Assembly (NCBI RefSeq): GCF_003812745.1
Contig: NZ_CP033831.1
Coordinates: 2,914,001-2,978,000, forward strand
Direction of reading: 5' to 3'
DNA length: 64,000 nt
Source of the DNA: Serratia sp. FDAARGOS_506
GTDB taxonomy: Bacteria; Pseudomonadota; Gammaproteobacteria; Enterobacterales; Enterobacteriaceae
Shown: piece after piece, positions 18,328-26,649 of the stretch
Layout of the letters: the number at the start of each line of letters is the position of its first letter
How positions within the stretch are numbered: position 1 is the stretch's first letter
Translations under genes and position numbers: made by a program
The notes under the pieces: generated by a model
Databases searched by the model: none
What the model was told of the DNA's origin: nothing
The model's input: the letters and a program-made list of their open reading frames with translations, nothing else

Positions 18328-19800
18328 ATGTCCCGTTTTGGCTTGCAGAAGCTCTATATTCATGGCGCCTATGTAGACAGCACCGCTGGAAAAACCTTCA
18401 ACGCCATTAACCCGGCGAACGGCGAAGTTCTGGCTGAAGTCCAGTCCGCCGGCGCTGAAGACGTCGATCGTGCGGTGGCCAGCGCGGCCAGTGGGCAGAA
18501 GGTGTGGGCGGCGATGACGGCGATGGCGCGTTCGCGCATCCTGCGTCGCGCGGTGGATATTCTGCGCGAGCGCAACGATGAGCTGGCGGCGCTGGAAACG
18601 CTGGATACCGGCAAAGCGATGTCGGAAACCACTGCGGTGGATATCGTTACCGGTGCCGACGTGCTGGAATATTACGCCGGCCTGATCCCGGCCATTGAAG
18701 GTGAACAGATCCCGCTGCGCGAAACCTCATTCGTTTACACCCGCCGCGAACCGCTGGGCGTAGTGGCCGGCATCGGCGCCTGGAACTATCCGATTCAAAT
18801 CGCGCTGTGGAAGTCCGCGCCGGCGCTGGCGGCGGGTAATGCGATGATCTTCAAACCGAGTGAAGTCACGTCGTTGACGGCGTTGAAGCTGGCGGAAATT
18901 TACACCGAAGCCGGCCTGCCGGACGGCGTATTCAACGTGGTGACCGGCAGCGGCGCGGAGGTGGGGCAGTATCTGACCGACCATCCGGGTATCGCCAAAG
19001 TCTCTTTCACCGGTGGGGTGAAAACCGGCAAGAAGGTGATGGCCAACGCGTCGGGGTCGACGCTGAAGGAAGTCACCATGGAGCTGGGCGGCAAGTCGCC
19101 GCTGATTATTTTCGACGACGCCGATCTGGATCGCGCCGCCGATATCGCCATGATGGCCAACTTCTACAGCTCCGGCCAGGTGTGCACCAACGGCACCCGC
19201 GTCTTCGTACCGGCCGCGCTGCAGGCGCAGTTTGAGGCGAAAATCCTCGAGCGCGTGAAGCGCATTCGCTTGGGCGATCCGACCGATCCGCAGACCAACT
19301 TCGGGCCGCTGGTCAGCTTCGCGCACATGGAGTCGGTGCTGCGCTTTATCGAGAGCGGCAAGAATAGCGGCGCGCGCCTGCTGTGCGGCGGCGAACGCGT
19401 TACCCACGGCGAATTCGGCAAGGGTGCTTATGTGGCGCCGACGGTATTCAGCGACTGCCGCGACGACATGGAAATCGTGCGCGAGGAGATCTTCGGGCCG
19501 GTGATGAGCATTCTCAGCTACCAGAGCGAAGAGGAAGTGGTGCGCCGCGCCAATGACACCACCTTCGGCCTGGCCGCAGGCGTGGTGACCAACGATCTGG
19601 CTCGCGCGCACCGCGTGATCCACCAGTTGGAAGCCGGCATTTGCTGGATCAACACCTGGGGTGAGTCGGCGGCGGAAATGCCGGTCGGCGGTTACAAGCA
19701 GTCTGGCGTCGGCCGCGAGAACGGCCTGACTACGCTGGAACATTACACCCAGATCAAATCGGTGCAGGTCGAGCTGGGCGAATACGCCTCGGTATTCTGA
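18328..19800 (+). CDS. betB: Betaine aldehyde dehydrogenase BetB
   Basis: 490 residues, the E. coli length, starting [13 protein letters not shown]. It is an NAD(P)-dependent aldehyde dehydrogenase that oxidises betaine aldehyde to glycine betaine. The catalytic Glu region ([12 protein letters not shown]) and nucleophilic Cys ([13 protein letters not shown]) are present. An open frame begins far upstream inside betI, but the start at 18328 is fixed by its ribosome binding site and family length. A GC hairpin follows in the gap to betA. Confidence 0.96.
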   Translation: MSRFGLQKLYIHGAYVDSTAGKTFNAINPANGEVLAEVQSAGAEDVDRAVASAASGQKVWAAMTAMARSRILRRAVDILRERNDELAALETLDTGKAMSETTAVDIVTGADVLEYYAGLIPAIEGEQIPLRETSFVYTRREPLGVVAGIGAWNYPIQIALWKSAPALAAGNAMIFKPSEVTSLTALKLAEIYTEAGLPDGVFNVVTGSGAEVGQYLTDHPGIAKVSFTGGVKTGKKVMANASGSTLKEVTMELGGKSPLIIFDDADLDRAADIAMMANFYSSGQVCTNGTRVFVPAALQAQFEAKILERVKRIRLGDPTDPQTNFGPLVSFAHMESVLRFIESGKNSGARLLCGGERVTHGEFGKGAYVAPTVFSDCRDDMEIVREEIFGPVMSILSYQSEEEVVRRANDTTFGLAAGVVTNDLARAHRVIHQLEAGICWINTWGESAAEMPVGGYKQSGVGRENGLTTLEHYTQIKSVQVELGEYASVF

Positions 19801-19937
19801 TCTTCCCGCCGTCTTTCGAGCCGCAGCTGCGTTGGCTGCGGCCGACAATTTCTAGAGAGCCCAAATACACAGCCTGTTGCCGAGCCGCGCTGCGCGTCTT
19901 TGCCTGACCAGGCCTCTATAAAGTAAGGAGATAATGA

Positions 19938-21605
19938 ATGGAATTTGACTACATCATTATCGGTGCCGGTTCCGCCGGCAACGTGTTAGCCACCCGATTG
20001 ACCGAGGACGCCGACGTCAGCGTCCTGCTGCTGGAAGCCGGTGGCCCGGATTACCGGATGGATTTCCGTACCCAAATGCCGGCCGCGCTGGCGTTTCCGC
20101 TGCAAGGCCGCCGCTATAACTGGGCGTATGAAACCGATCCTGAGCCGCACATGAACAATCGCCGGATGGAATGCGGCCGCGGCAAAGGGCTGGGCGGTTC
20201 GTCCCTGATCAACGGCATGTGTTACATTCGCGGCAACGCGATGGATTTCGACAACTGGGCTAAGGCACCGGGTCTGGAAGACTGGACCTATCTGGATTGT
20301 CTGCCGTATTTCCGCAAGGCGGAAACCCGCGATATCGGCCCGAACGATTACCACGGCGGCGAGGGCCCGGTGAGCGTCACCACGCCGAAAGCCGGTAACA
20401 ACGAACTGTTCCACGCGATGGTGGAAGCCGGCGTGCAGGCGGGTTACCCGCGCACCGACGATCTGAACGGTTACCAACAAGAAGGCTTCGGCCCGATGGA
20501 TCGCACCGTGACGCCGAAAGGGCGCCGCGCCAGCACCGCCCGCGGTTATCTGGATCAGGCGCGTTCGCGGCCGAACCTGAAAATCGTCACCCATGCGCTG
20601 ACCGACCATATCGTGTTCGACGGCAAGCGTGCGGTGGGCGTCAACTATTTGCAGGGCGACAGCAATCAGCTGACCCACGCCAAAGCGCGCCGCGAAGTGT
20701 TGCTGTGCGCCGGCGCCATCGCCTCGCCGCAGATCCTGCAGCGTTCGGGCGTCGGCCCGGCGGCGCTGCTGAACAGCCTGGATATCAACGTGGTGCACGA
20801 TCTGCCGGGCGTCGGGGAAAACTTGCAGGATCATCTGGAGATGTACCTGCAGTACGCCTGTAAGAAACCGGTGTCGCTGTACCCGGCGCTGCAATGGTTC
20901 AACCAGCCGAAAATCGGCGCGGAATGGCTGTTCAACGGCACCGGCATCGGCGCCAGCAACCAGTTCGAGGCCGGCGGCTTCATCCGCAGCCGCGCAGAGT
21001 TCGCCTGGCCGAACATTCAGTATCACTTCCTGCCGGTGGCGATTAACTATAACGGCAGCAACGCGGTGAAAGAGCACGGCTTCCAGGCGCACGTCGGCTC
21101 GATGCGTTCGCCGAGCCGCGGCCGGGTGCAGGTGAAATCGAAAGATCCGCGCCAGCACCCGAGCATTCTGTTCAACTACATGTCGACTGAACAGGATTGG
21201 CAGGAGTTCCGCGACGCCATTCGCATCACGCGCGAGATCATGGCGCAGCCGGCCCTGGACGAATACCGCGGCCGCGAGATAAGCCCGGGGCCGGAGGTGC
21301 AGACCGACGAGCAGCTGGACGCTTTCGTGCGTGAGCACGCCGAAACCGCCTTCCACCCGTCCTGCTCGTGCAAGATGGGTGAGGATGAGATGGCGGTGGT
21401 CGATGGCCAAGGCCGGGTGCACGGCATGGAAGGATTGCGGGTGGTGGATGCGTCGATCATGCCGCTGATCATCACCGGCAACCTGAACGCCACCACCATC
21501 ATGATCGCCGAGAAGATCGCCGACCGCATTCGTCAGCGCGCGCCGCTGCCGCGCAGCACCGCCGACTATTACGTCGCCGGCGATGCGCCGGTGCGCAATC
21601 AGTAA
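19938..21605 (+). CDS. betA: Choline dehydrogenase BetA
   Basis: 555 residues of the GMC flavoprotein family. The FAD dinucleotide motif is at the N-terminus ([17 protein letters not shown]), followed by the GMC signature region ([15 protein letters not shown]). The C-terminal catalytic His segment is HPSCSCKMG, then [16 protein letters not shown]. It oxidises choline to betaine aldehyde at the membrane, feeding BetB. It ends the betIBA operon; AAGGAG precedes the ATG. Confidence 0.96.
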   Translation: MEFDYIIIGAGSAGNVLATRLTEDADVSVLLLEAGGPDYRMDFRTQMPAALAFPLQGRRYNWAYETDPEPHMNNRRMECGRGKGLGGSSLINGMCYIRGNAMDFDNWAKAPGLEDWTYLDCLPYFRKAETRDIGPNDYHGGEGPVSVTTPKAGNNELFHAMVEAGVQAGYPRTDDLNGYQQEGFGPMDRTVTPKGRRASTARGYLDQARSRPNLKIVTHALTDHIVFDGKRAVGVNYLQGDSNQLTHAKARREVLLCAGAIASPQILQRSGVGPAALLNSLDINVVHDLPGVGENLQDHLEMYLQYACKKPVSLYPALQWFNQPKIGAEWLFNGTGIGASNQFEAGGFIRSRAEFAWPNIQYHFLPVAINYNGSNAVKEHGFQAHVGSMRSPSRGRVQVKSKDPRQHPSILFNYMSTEQDWQEFRDAIRITREIMAQPALDEYRGREISPGPEVQTDEQLDAFVREHAETAFHPSCSCKMGEDEMAVVDGQGRVHGMEGLRVVDASIMPLIITGNLNATTIMIAEKIADRIRQRAPLPRSTADYYVAGDAPVRNQ

Positions 21606-21613
21606 CCGACACG

Positions 21614-21688
21614 CCCTCTCGCCGTTGAGGGGGAGGGCCGCCGTAGCAAGCAACCCCTCTCCATATGCTCTTCCCCAAGGCGAGGGGG
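21614..21688. repeat. Intergenic inverted repeat between betA and the convergent gene
   Basis: Arms CCCTCTCGCC (21614-21623) and GGCGAGGGGG (21679-21688) match at nine of ten positions, with further CCCCTCT/GAGGGGG tracts between them. It could be a bidirectional terminator or a copy of a dispersed intergenic repeat; a single window cannot decide. Confidence 0.55.
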
Positions 21689-21706
21689 CAACTCTCTTTT
21701 ATCCCA

Positions 21707-23332
21707 TCATGCCGTCGGCAGCGAGATCGCCTGATCGAAACTGGTGGGCGTCGCCATGCGCCACATGCGGGCGTAGAACTCGCTTTTGATCTCCGGCTGC
21801 AGCAGCGCGCCCGGTTCCAGGTAGTAATAGATATCGGCGTACACTTTGATCTCGGTGGGCGTGATGCGGCGCAGCATATGATGCGAAGTCAGTTGCTCCG
21901 GGCGGCTGACGCCGGCCGCCGCCAGCATGTCCGCCAGCGCTTTCACCGTATTTTGATGGAAGTGGTAGACGCGCTCCGCCTTGTTCGGCACCACCAGCGC
22001 CTTTTGCCGCAGCGGATCTTGCGTTGCCACGCCGGTCGGGCAGTGGTTGGTATGGCAACTTTGCGACTGGATGCAGCCGACGGCGAACATAAAGCCGCGT
22101 GCCGAGTTCACCCAATCGGCGCCGAGCACCAGCACGCTGGCGATGTCGAAGGCGCTGATGATCTTGCCGCTGGCGCCTATCTTGATTTGGTCGCGCAGGC
22201 CGCAGCCCACCAGCGTGTTATGCACGAACAGCAGCCCTTCGCGCAGCGGCATGCCCATATAGTTGGAGAGTTCGAGCGGCGCGGCGCCGGTGCCGCCTTC
22301 CTTGCCGTCCACCACGATGAAGTCCGGCAGGATGCGGGTGTGCAGCATCGCCTTGACGATAGCGACGAACTCCCACGGATGGCCGATGCACAGTTTGAAA
22401 CCGACCGGCTTGCCGCCCGACAGCTCGCGCAGCTGCTGGATGAAATGCATCATCTCCAGCGGAGTGGTGAAGGCGCTGTGCGAGGCCGGCGAGATGCAGT
22501 CGACGCCTTCCGGCACACCGCGCGTGGCGGCGATTTCCGCATCCACCTTCTTCGCCGGCAGAATGCCGCCGTGGCCGGGTTTGGCGCCCTGGCTGAGCTT
22601 GATTTCAATCATTTTCACCTGCGGGCTTTGCGCCTGCTCGGCAAAGCGCCGCGGATCGAAATGGCCGTCGGCGGTGCGACAGCCGAAATAGCCGCTGCCC
22701 AGTTCCCACACCAGATCGCCGTTGTTCTCGCGGTGATAGCGGCTGATGCTGCCCTCACCGGTGTCGTGGTAGAAATTGCCCTTGGCCGCACCGAGGTTGA
22801 GTGCGCGAATGGCGTTGGCGGAGAGCGCGCCGAAGCTCATGGCCGAAATGTTGAATATCGACGCGGAGTAGGGCTGGCGGCAGTCGGCGCCGCCGATGGT
22901 GATGCGGAAACTGGTCGGGTCGGCGGCTTCCACCGGCCGCATGGAGTGGCCGATACACTCATAGCCGGTTTGGTACACGTCCAGCAGGGTGCCGAACGGT
23001 TTGTCGCCCATCTCATTTTTCGCGCGGCGATAGACCAGCGTGCGCTGGGTGCGCGAAAACGGGATCTCTTCATTATCCTGCTCGAGGAAATACTGGCGCA
23101 GTTCCGGACGGATGAATTCGAAGAAGAAGCGCAGGCGACCGATGATCGGGTAGTTGCGACAAATGGCATGGCGCTGCTGCGTGAGATCGTAGATACCCAG
23201 TACCATCAAGCCACCGCAGGCCAGGGCCGGCAGCCAGAACCACGGATGGTTGCGCATCATGATCAAGAAAACCAGGGTGAGCAAGATGCTCAGCACAAAG
23301 CAGGTGTAGCGGCTGAATAAGGACGACTTCAT
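21707..23332 (-). CDS. FMN-binding glutamate-synthase-family membrane protein
   Basis: 541 residues. Two N-terminal membrane segments (about 8-25 and 32-47) are followed by a glutamate synthase central/FMN domain (GGTGAAPLELSNYMG, KIGASGKI). A cysteine cluster GCIQSQSCHTNHCPTG has the C-x5-C-x4-C spacing of the 3Fe-4S site in the GltB large subunit. No glutaminase or GltD domain is present, so it is not a complete glutamate synthase. Its electron donor and substrate are unknown. AGGAG is well placed before the ATG. It is convergent with betA and not obviously part of the betaine pathway. Confidence 0.85.
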   Translation of the reverse strand: MKSSLFSRYTCFVLSILLTLVFLIMMRNHPWFWLPALACGGLMVLGIYDLTQQRHAICRNYPIIGRLRFFFEFIRPELRQYFLEQDNEEIPFSRTQRTLVYRRAKNEMGDKPFGTLLDVYQTGYECIGHSMRPVEAADPTSFRITIGGADCRQPYSASIFNISAMSFGALSANAIRALNLGAAKGNFYHDTGEGSISRYHRENNGDLVWELGSGYFGCRTADGHFDPRRFAEQAQSPQVKMIEIKLSQGAKPGHGGILPAKKVDAEIAATRGVPEGVDCISPASHSAFTTPLEMMHFIQQLRELSGGKPVGFKLCIGHPWEFVAIVKAMLHTRILPDFIVVDGKEGGTGAAPLELSNYMGMPLREGLLFVHNTLVGCGLRDQIKIGASGKIISAFDIASVLVLGADWVNSARGFMFAVGCIQSQSCHTNHCPTGVATQDPLRQKALVVPNKAERVYHFHQNTVKALADMLAAAGVSRPEQLTSHHMLRRITPTEIKVYADIYYYLEPGALLQPEIKSEFYARMWRMATPTSFDQAISLPTA

Positions 23333-23516
23333 AACATCTCCTGATGTTTATTTTAATCCACACGACATGACTCACGGATAATCCGTGTGCAAATCGTAGC
23401 CAACAGGAGAGGATGTTGTGTGTCTGTTGCTGCTTTGTCGCCGGTTGTTACATTAATTTAACCCAGCGAGGAGGGCGGATTGCTGCGCGGTGCACCGCGC
23501 AACAAGCCAGGGCAGG

Positions 23517-24107
23517 TTATTTGCCGGCGACGAAGATGGTGCTCATGCTGCGCAGCCGCAGCTTTTTCATCGCGCTGTATTTCTGCGAGAAGATGGTTTT
23601 CGGGTGTGTGCCGCGCTTTTCCGCAATGTGCAGCAGGCTATCGCCGCGCAGCAGATTGAAGATCACGTCGCTTTCCGCCGGGCTGAGCTCGCGGGTTTTC
23701 TGTACCTTGATGCCGCCCGGCTCTTTGCTTTCCAGCAACCGCTGGATTTTTTCCTGCAGCGAATAAAGCGGAATGCGGGTGGAGACCAACTCGACGGAAA
23801 TCCCCAGGATCGACAACAGTTTCACTACGCGCTCATCGTCATAAAACACCAGCAGGCGTGTCTTGCTGTTGTACTGCTGGTGCAGGGACACCAGGCTTTC
23901 GATCACATTGACGCTCTGTTCCAGGTTTTGCGAGGTGAAAATCAGCGCGATATCGTGCTTGGTGATCTTCTCTGCTTTGGCGCCGCCGTGCATGAAATCG
24001 GAAAACAGGCGGATATCGTACGCGCCGTAGTGTTTCTTCAGCAGCACCGACAGGCCAACATAGCTGTACTTACACTCACTAATCACAAGAACGTTGTTTT
24101 TAGACAT
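23517..24107 (-). CDS. LuxR-type regulator adjacent to the fimbrial operon
   Basis: 196 residues with a degenerate receiver-like N-terminal half and a C-terminal LuxR helix-turn-helix (LSPAESDVIFNLLRGDSLLH ... HPKTIFSQKYSAMKKLRL). Similar in size and layout to FimW (Salmonella) and MrkI (Klebsiella), both fimbrial regulators (family comparison, not a search result). It starts 21 bases after the EAL gene in the same direction, so the two form an operon divergent from fimA. Confidence 0.8.
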   Translation of the reverse strand: MSKNNVLVISECKYSYVGLSVLLKKHYGAYDIRLFSDFMHGGAKAEKITKHDIALIFTSQNLEQSVNVIESLVSLHQQYNSKTRLLVFYDDERVVKLLSILGISVELVSTRIPLYSLQEKIQRLLESKEPGGIKVQKTRELSPAESDVIFNLLRGDSLLHIAEKRGTHPKTIFSQKYSAMKKLRLRSMSTIFVAGK

Positions 24108-24128
24108 AGGGCAAACACCAATACCGAG

Positions 24129-24845
24129 TTAAAAGTATTCAGCTGTAAGAAGCGAGTTCAAATCCTTGATGCTGGATTCCTTCCACAGCTTTCCCTGCAG
24201 TGCGTAATATGGCATTTCATCCAGCCATTTCTTGTGTTCGGGAGTTTCAACTCCTTCGATAATTACCTTGTAATGATTAAGGTAAAAGAAGCGCAGTAAC
24301 GCGCGCATCAAGCCCTCGCCGCCGGACTTTTTCATAAAGTCCCAAAGCAGAAAACGATCGAGCTTAACGAAGCGGAACTGGCTGTTGTACAACGCGGAAA
24401 AACCCGCATAGCCAGAACCAAAATCATCGAGCCAAAATGAATAACTATTCAATGACGGATCGCCGTGCACGCGATCTTTCACCAGCCGGGTTGAATTCTC
24501 GCTGATCTCAAAATGAATACAGCGCATGGCATTAATTCTTTCGGCAAAGTGAGTATTCGCCAGCGATTGCAGGGAATAATCGTCAACATTCAAAGTGGCT
24601 ATCACTTGGTTTTCATGAAACCAGTGTTTGTATTTATCGATCAGATTGATCTGATCCATCAAAATCTCAATCCGGGTTGCGCTGTCGGCGTGGCGAAAGA
24701 ACTGTTCAGGAGAAAAATGGGCATATTCGCTATTAAACGTAAAGCGAGACAGGCATTCAACGGCCAGCAATTGTCCCGATTTCGCGAACATTGGCTGAAA
24801 AACATAATTAATGCCGTTATTTTTCTCTCTAAAAGAACCGCTCAT
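24129..24845 (-). CDS. EAL-domain c-di-GMP phosphodiesterase, stand-alone
   Basis: 238 residues consisting of little more than an EAL domain, as in MrkJ. Key positions are kept: E30 in ECL (the EAL position), N86, E113 (FEISE), D140-D141 (LDDFGSG), K161 (KLDR), E197 and E200 (EGVET) and Q217. An active phosphodiesterase is therefore expected despite the ECL variant. It would lower c-di-GMP and so modulate the adjacent fimbriae (inferred from the Klebsiella mrk arrangement). First gene of a pair with the LuxR regulator; AGGA precedes the start. Confidence 0.83.
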   Translation of the reverse strand: MSGSFREKNNGINYVFQPMFAKSGQLLAVECLSRFTFNSEYAHFSPEQFFRHADSATRIEILMDQINLIDKYKHWFHENQVIATLNVDDYSLQSLANTHFAERINAMRCIHFEISENSTRLVKDRVHGDPSLNSYSFWLDDFGSGYAGFSALYNSQFRFVKLDRFLLWDFMKKSGGEGLMRALLRFFYLNHYKVIIEGVETPEHKKWLDEMPYYALQGKLWKESSIKDLNSLLTAEYF

Positions 24846-25174
24846 TTCCCAATCCTTGGATTGATATTTAACTTGTTGATTTTAAATGACTAAAAAGAAA
24901 GTTACTCCAAGTTTATTGGTAAATTTCTTATTTAAAGCGCCGGAATGGCCGAAGCGTGTCGACAGACCATTTAACGCGTAATTCGTGCCAAAGTCCAAAT
25001 GTCGCAATATGTTACTAAATGTAAATTATCGGGATAATATTCTGATTTTCAGGCCTTAAAGCAAAATCTTGAACTCTGCAGCTTTCCCAAACACAGATTA
25101 TTCCTATTCATATGAATCGTCAACATCGATCGATAGGTATCCGCCGATAGTTTATTCCTATCAAGAGGGGCCTT

Positions 25175-25315
25175 ATGAATGTTTTAAACGATTTAACATT
25201 AAGAATATGCTTAGTCTATATTTCGTCCGGCAATGAGTTCATCGAGGCAACGCTCCTTTTCAGCAAGGGAGTGCTATCGCTGAGTGTATGCTCAGTGGCG
25301 GCAATATATATATAA
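25175..25315 (+). CDS. Possible 46-residue leader ORF upstream of fimA
   Basis: An ATG-to-TAA frame of 46 codons beginning MNVLNDLTLRICLVYISSG, with AGAGG six bases ahead of the ATG. Its stop codon falls inside the loop of the stem-loop at 25292-25327, 45 bases before fimA. It could be a leader peptide whose translation affects that structure, or a chance frame. It has no recognisable homology, and a transcript start upstream of 25160 would be required. Confidence 0.3.
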   Translation: MNVLNDLTLRICLVYISSGNEFIEATLLFSKGVLSLSVCSVAAIYI

Positions 25316-25327
25316 GCCCGCCACTGA
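25292..25327 (+). promoter_or_regulatory. Stem-loop in the fimA 5' region
   Basis: Perfect 10-base arms TCAGTGGCGG and CCGCCACTGA enclose a 16-base AT-rich loop, ending 32 bases before the fimA ATG. In the mRNA it would form a strong hairpin without a T-tract, so an mRNA stabiliser or translational switch is more likely than a terminator. The AT-rich loop might instead be a -10 element. Confidence 0.6.
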
Positions 25328-25359
25328 ATCGATTATTTTATTGTTCTATGGAGCTGGAA

Positions 25360-25902
25360 ATGAAAAAAGTATTATTGCCTTTGGCTGCCCTGGTATTGTC
25401 TGCAACTGCTTCCAACGCAATGGCAGCAAACGGCACTGTTAAATTCACCGGTGAAATCAAACAGTCTACCTGCCAGGTAACTAGCGATACTCAGAATAAA
25501 GAAGTTTACCTGGGTACTTACCCAACTTCTGCTTTCCCAACCGTGGGTTCTAAATCCGCTTCTAAAGCTTTCCAGATCTCTCTGGAAAAATGTGATGCCG
25601 GTGATTACAGCCTGCGCTTCGACGGTAACACCGTTGCTGGTAACCCAGACCTGCTGTCCGTAAGCAACGTTGGCGGCACCGGCGCTGCAGCTACCGGCGT
25701 GGGTATCGAAATCACCGATAACAACGGCAAGCCATTCGCTATCGGTGACGGTTCCAACATCAACGACGACGTAGCGAAAGTCACCATCGCTGCTGACGGT
25801 AAAGCGACCTTCAACCTGCAGGCTCGTTACCGTTCATTCGATAGCAACGTAACTGCAGGTCTGGCTAACGCCACCAGCCCGTTCACTATCGAATACAAAT
25901 AA
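25360..25902 (+). CDS. fimA: Type 1 fimbrial major subunit FimA
   Basis: 180 residues from ATG 25360, which gives a typical signal peptide (ATASNAMAA). An in-frame ATG at 25348 is less likely. The mature pilin has the classic pair of cysteines (STCQV and LEKCDAG) and the C-terminal beta-zipper ending FTIEYK. Codon use is biased to highly expressed codons, as expected for an abundant shaft protein. It heads a four-gene operon (pilin, chaperone, usher, adhesin). Cells should display thin type 1-like fimbriae. Confidence 0.93.
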   Translation: MKKVLLPLAALVLSATASNAMAANGTVKFTGEIKQSTCQVTSDTQNKEVYLGTYPTSAFPTVGSKSASKAFQISLEKCDAGDYSLRFDGNTVAGNPDLLSVSNVGGTGAAATGVGIEITDNNGKPFAIGDGSNINDDVAKVTIAADGKATFNLQARYRSFDSNVTAGLANATSPFTIEYK

Positions 25903-25950
25903 TCGTCTTTCAGGACACACACGGCCAAGGATGGCCCGTAGAGGAAACCG

Positions 25951-26637
25951 ATGAAAAAGTTCTTTGCTGCTCTGCTGATGCTGGGCACCTTTAACAGCTA
26001 CGCCGGTATCCAGGTAGATGCCACTCGCGTGATCTATAAAGGCGATGATAAATCCGCCTCTCTGCCAATTCATAACGATGCTTCAGAAGCCTATATGGTG
26101 CAGACCTGGCTGGACACCGGCGATAGAAACCAAGTGCCGAAAAATCTGCCTGTCGTTGTCGTTCCACCGATTCTGAAATTGGACGCTGCCAAAACTGCAG
26201 TTCTGCGCTTTATCTATTCCGGTAATGGCTTACCTCAGGATAAAGAAAGCCTGCTGTGGATTAACGTGCAGGAAATTCCACCGGCGCCGAAGCAAGAAAA
26301 CGTGCTGCAGGTTGCGGTGCGTACCCGAATCAAACTTTTTTACCGGCCGGTGGCGTTGAAAACGACGCTGGACGAGCAAGTACAAAACTTGCGTTGGCAG
26401 CGTGAAGGTTCACGTCTGCAAGTGATTAACGATGGCCCGCTGCATATTACCTTTGGGGCGCTGCATTTGAAAAACAGCGCGGGCAAGACCGTGGATGTGG
26501 ACGCCAACATGGTGAGCCCAAAAGATCGCTTATCGATCAACATCCCGGCGGGCGTCAGCGTCGGCAACAAGATTGCTTTCAGTTATATCAACGATTTTGG
26601 CGGTAGAACGGAAGTCAAGGACGTTCCAGTACAATAA
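25951..26637 (+). CDS. fimC: Type 1 fimbrial periplasmic chaperone (PapD/FimC family)
   Basis: 228 residues with a signal peptide cut after NSYA. It has the PapD-family hallmarks: the early TRVIYKGDDKSASLPIHND strand, LLWINVQEIPP, and RIKLFYRP with its conserved Arg/Lys anchor. It caps and folds fimbrial subunits in the periplasm. The symbol follows E. coli; published S. marcescens work uses fimABCD in gene order, which would make this fimB. It is separated from fimA by 48 bases holding a weak hairpin. Confidence 0.92.
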   Translation: MKKFFAALLMLGTFNSYAGIQVDATRVIYKGDDKSASLPIHNDASEAYMVQTWLDTGDRNQVPKNLPVVVVPPILKLDAAKTAVLRFIYSGNGLPQDKESLLWINVQEIPPAPKQENVLQVAVRTRIKLFYRPVALKTTLDEQVQNLRWQREGSRLQVINDGPLHITFGALHLKNSAGKTVDVDANMVSPKDRLSINIPAGVSVGNKIAFSYINDFGGRTEVKDVPVQ

Positions 26638-26649
26638 GAGAGACAGGGA

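Larger units (their letters stand above)
24846..25359. promoter_or_regulatory. Divergent control region EAL/LuxR pair - fimA
   Basis: About 510 AT-rich bases. It has a direct repeat TTATTCCTAT at 25098-25107 and 25152-25161, with related inverted CCTAT/ATAGG elements between (25131-25150), which look like a cluster of regulator half-sites. No pair of long inverted repeats flanking an invertible promoter was seen, and no fimB/fimE-type recombinase lies nearby. Phase switching by inversion is therefore not supported. Confidence 0.6.

Noticed and set aside
24846-25359. Invertible fim promoter element (fimS-like)
   Set aside because: I found no pair of flanking inverted repeats of suitable length and no tyrosine recombinase gene nearby.
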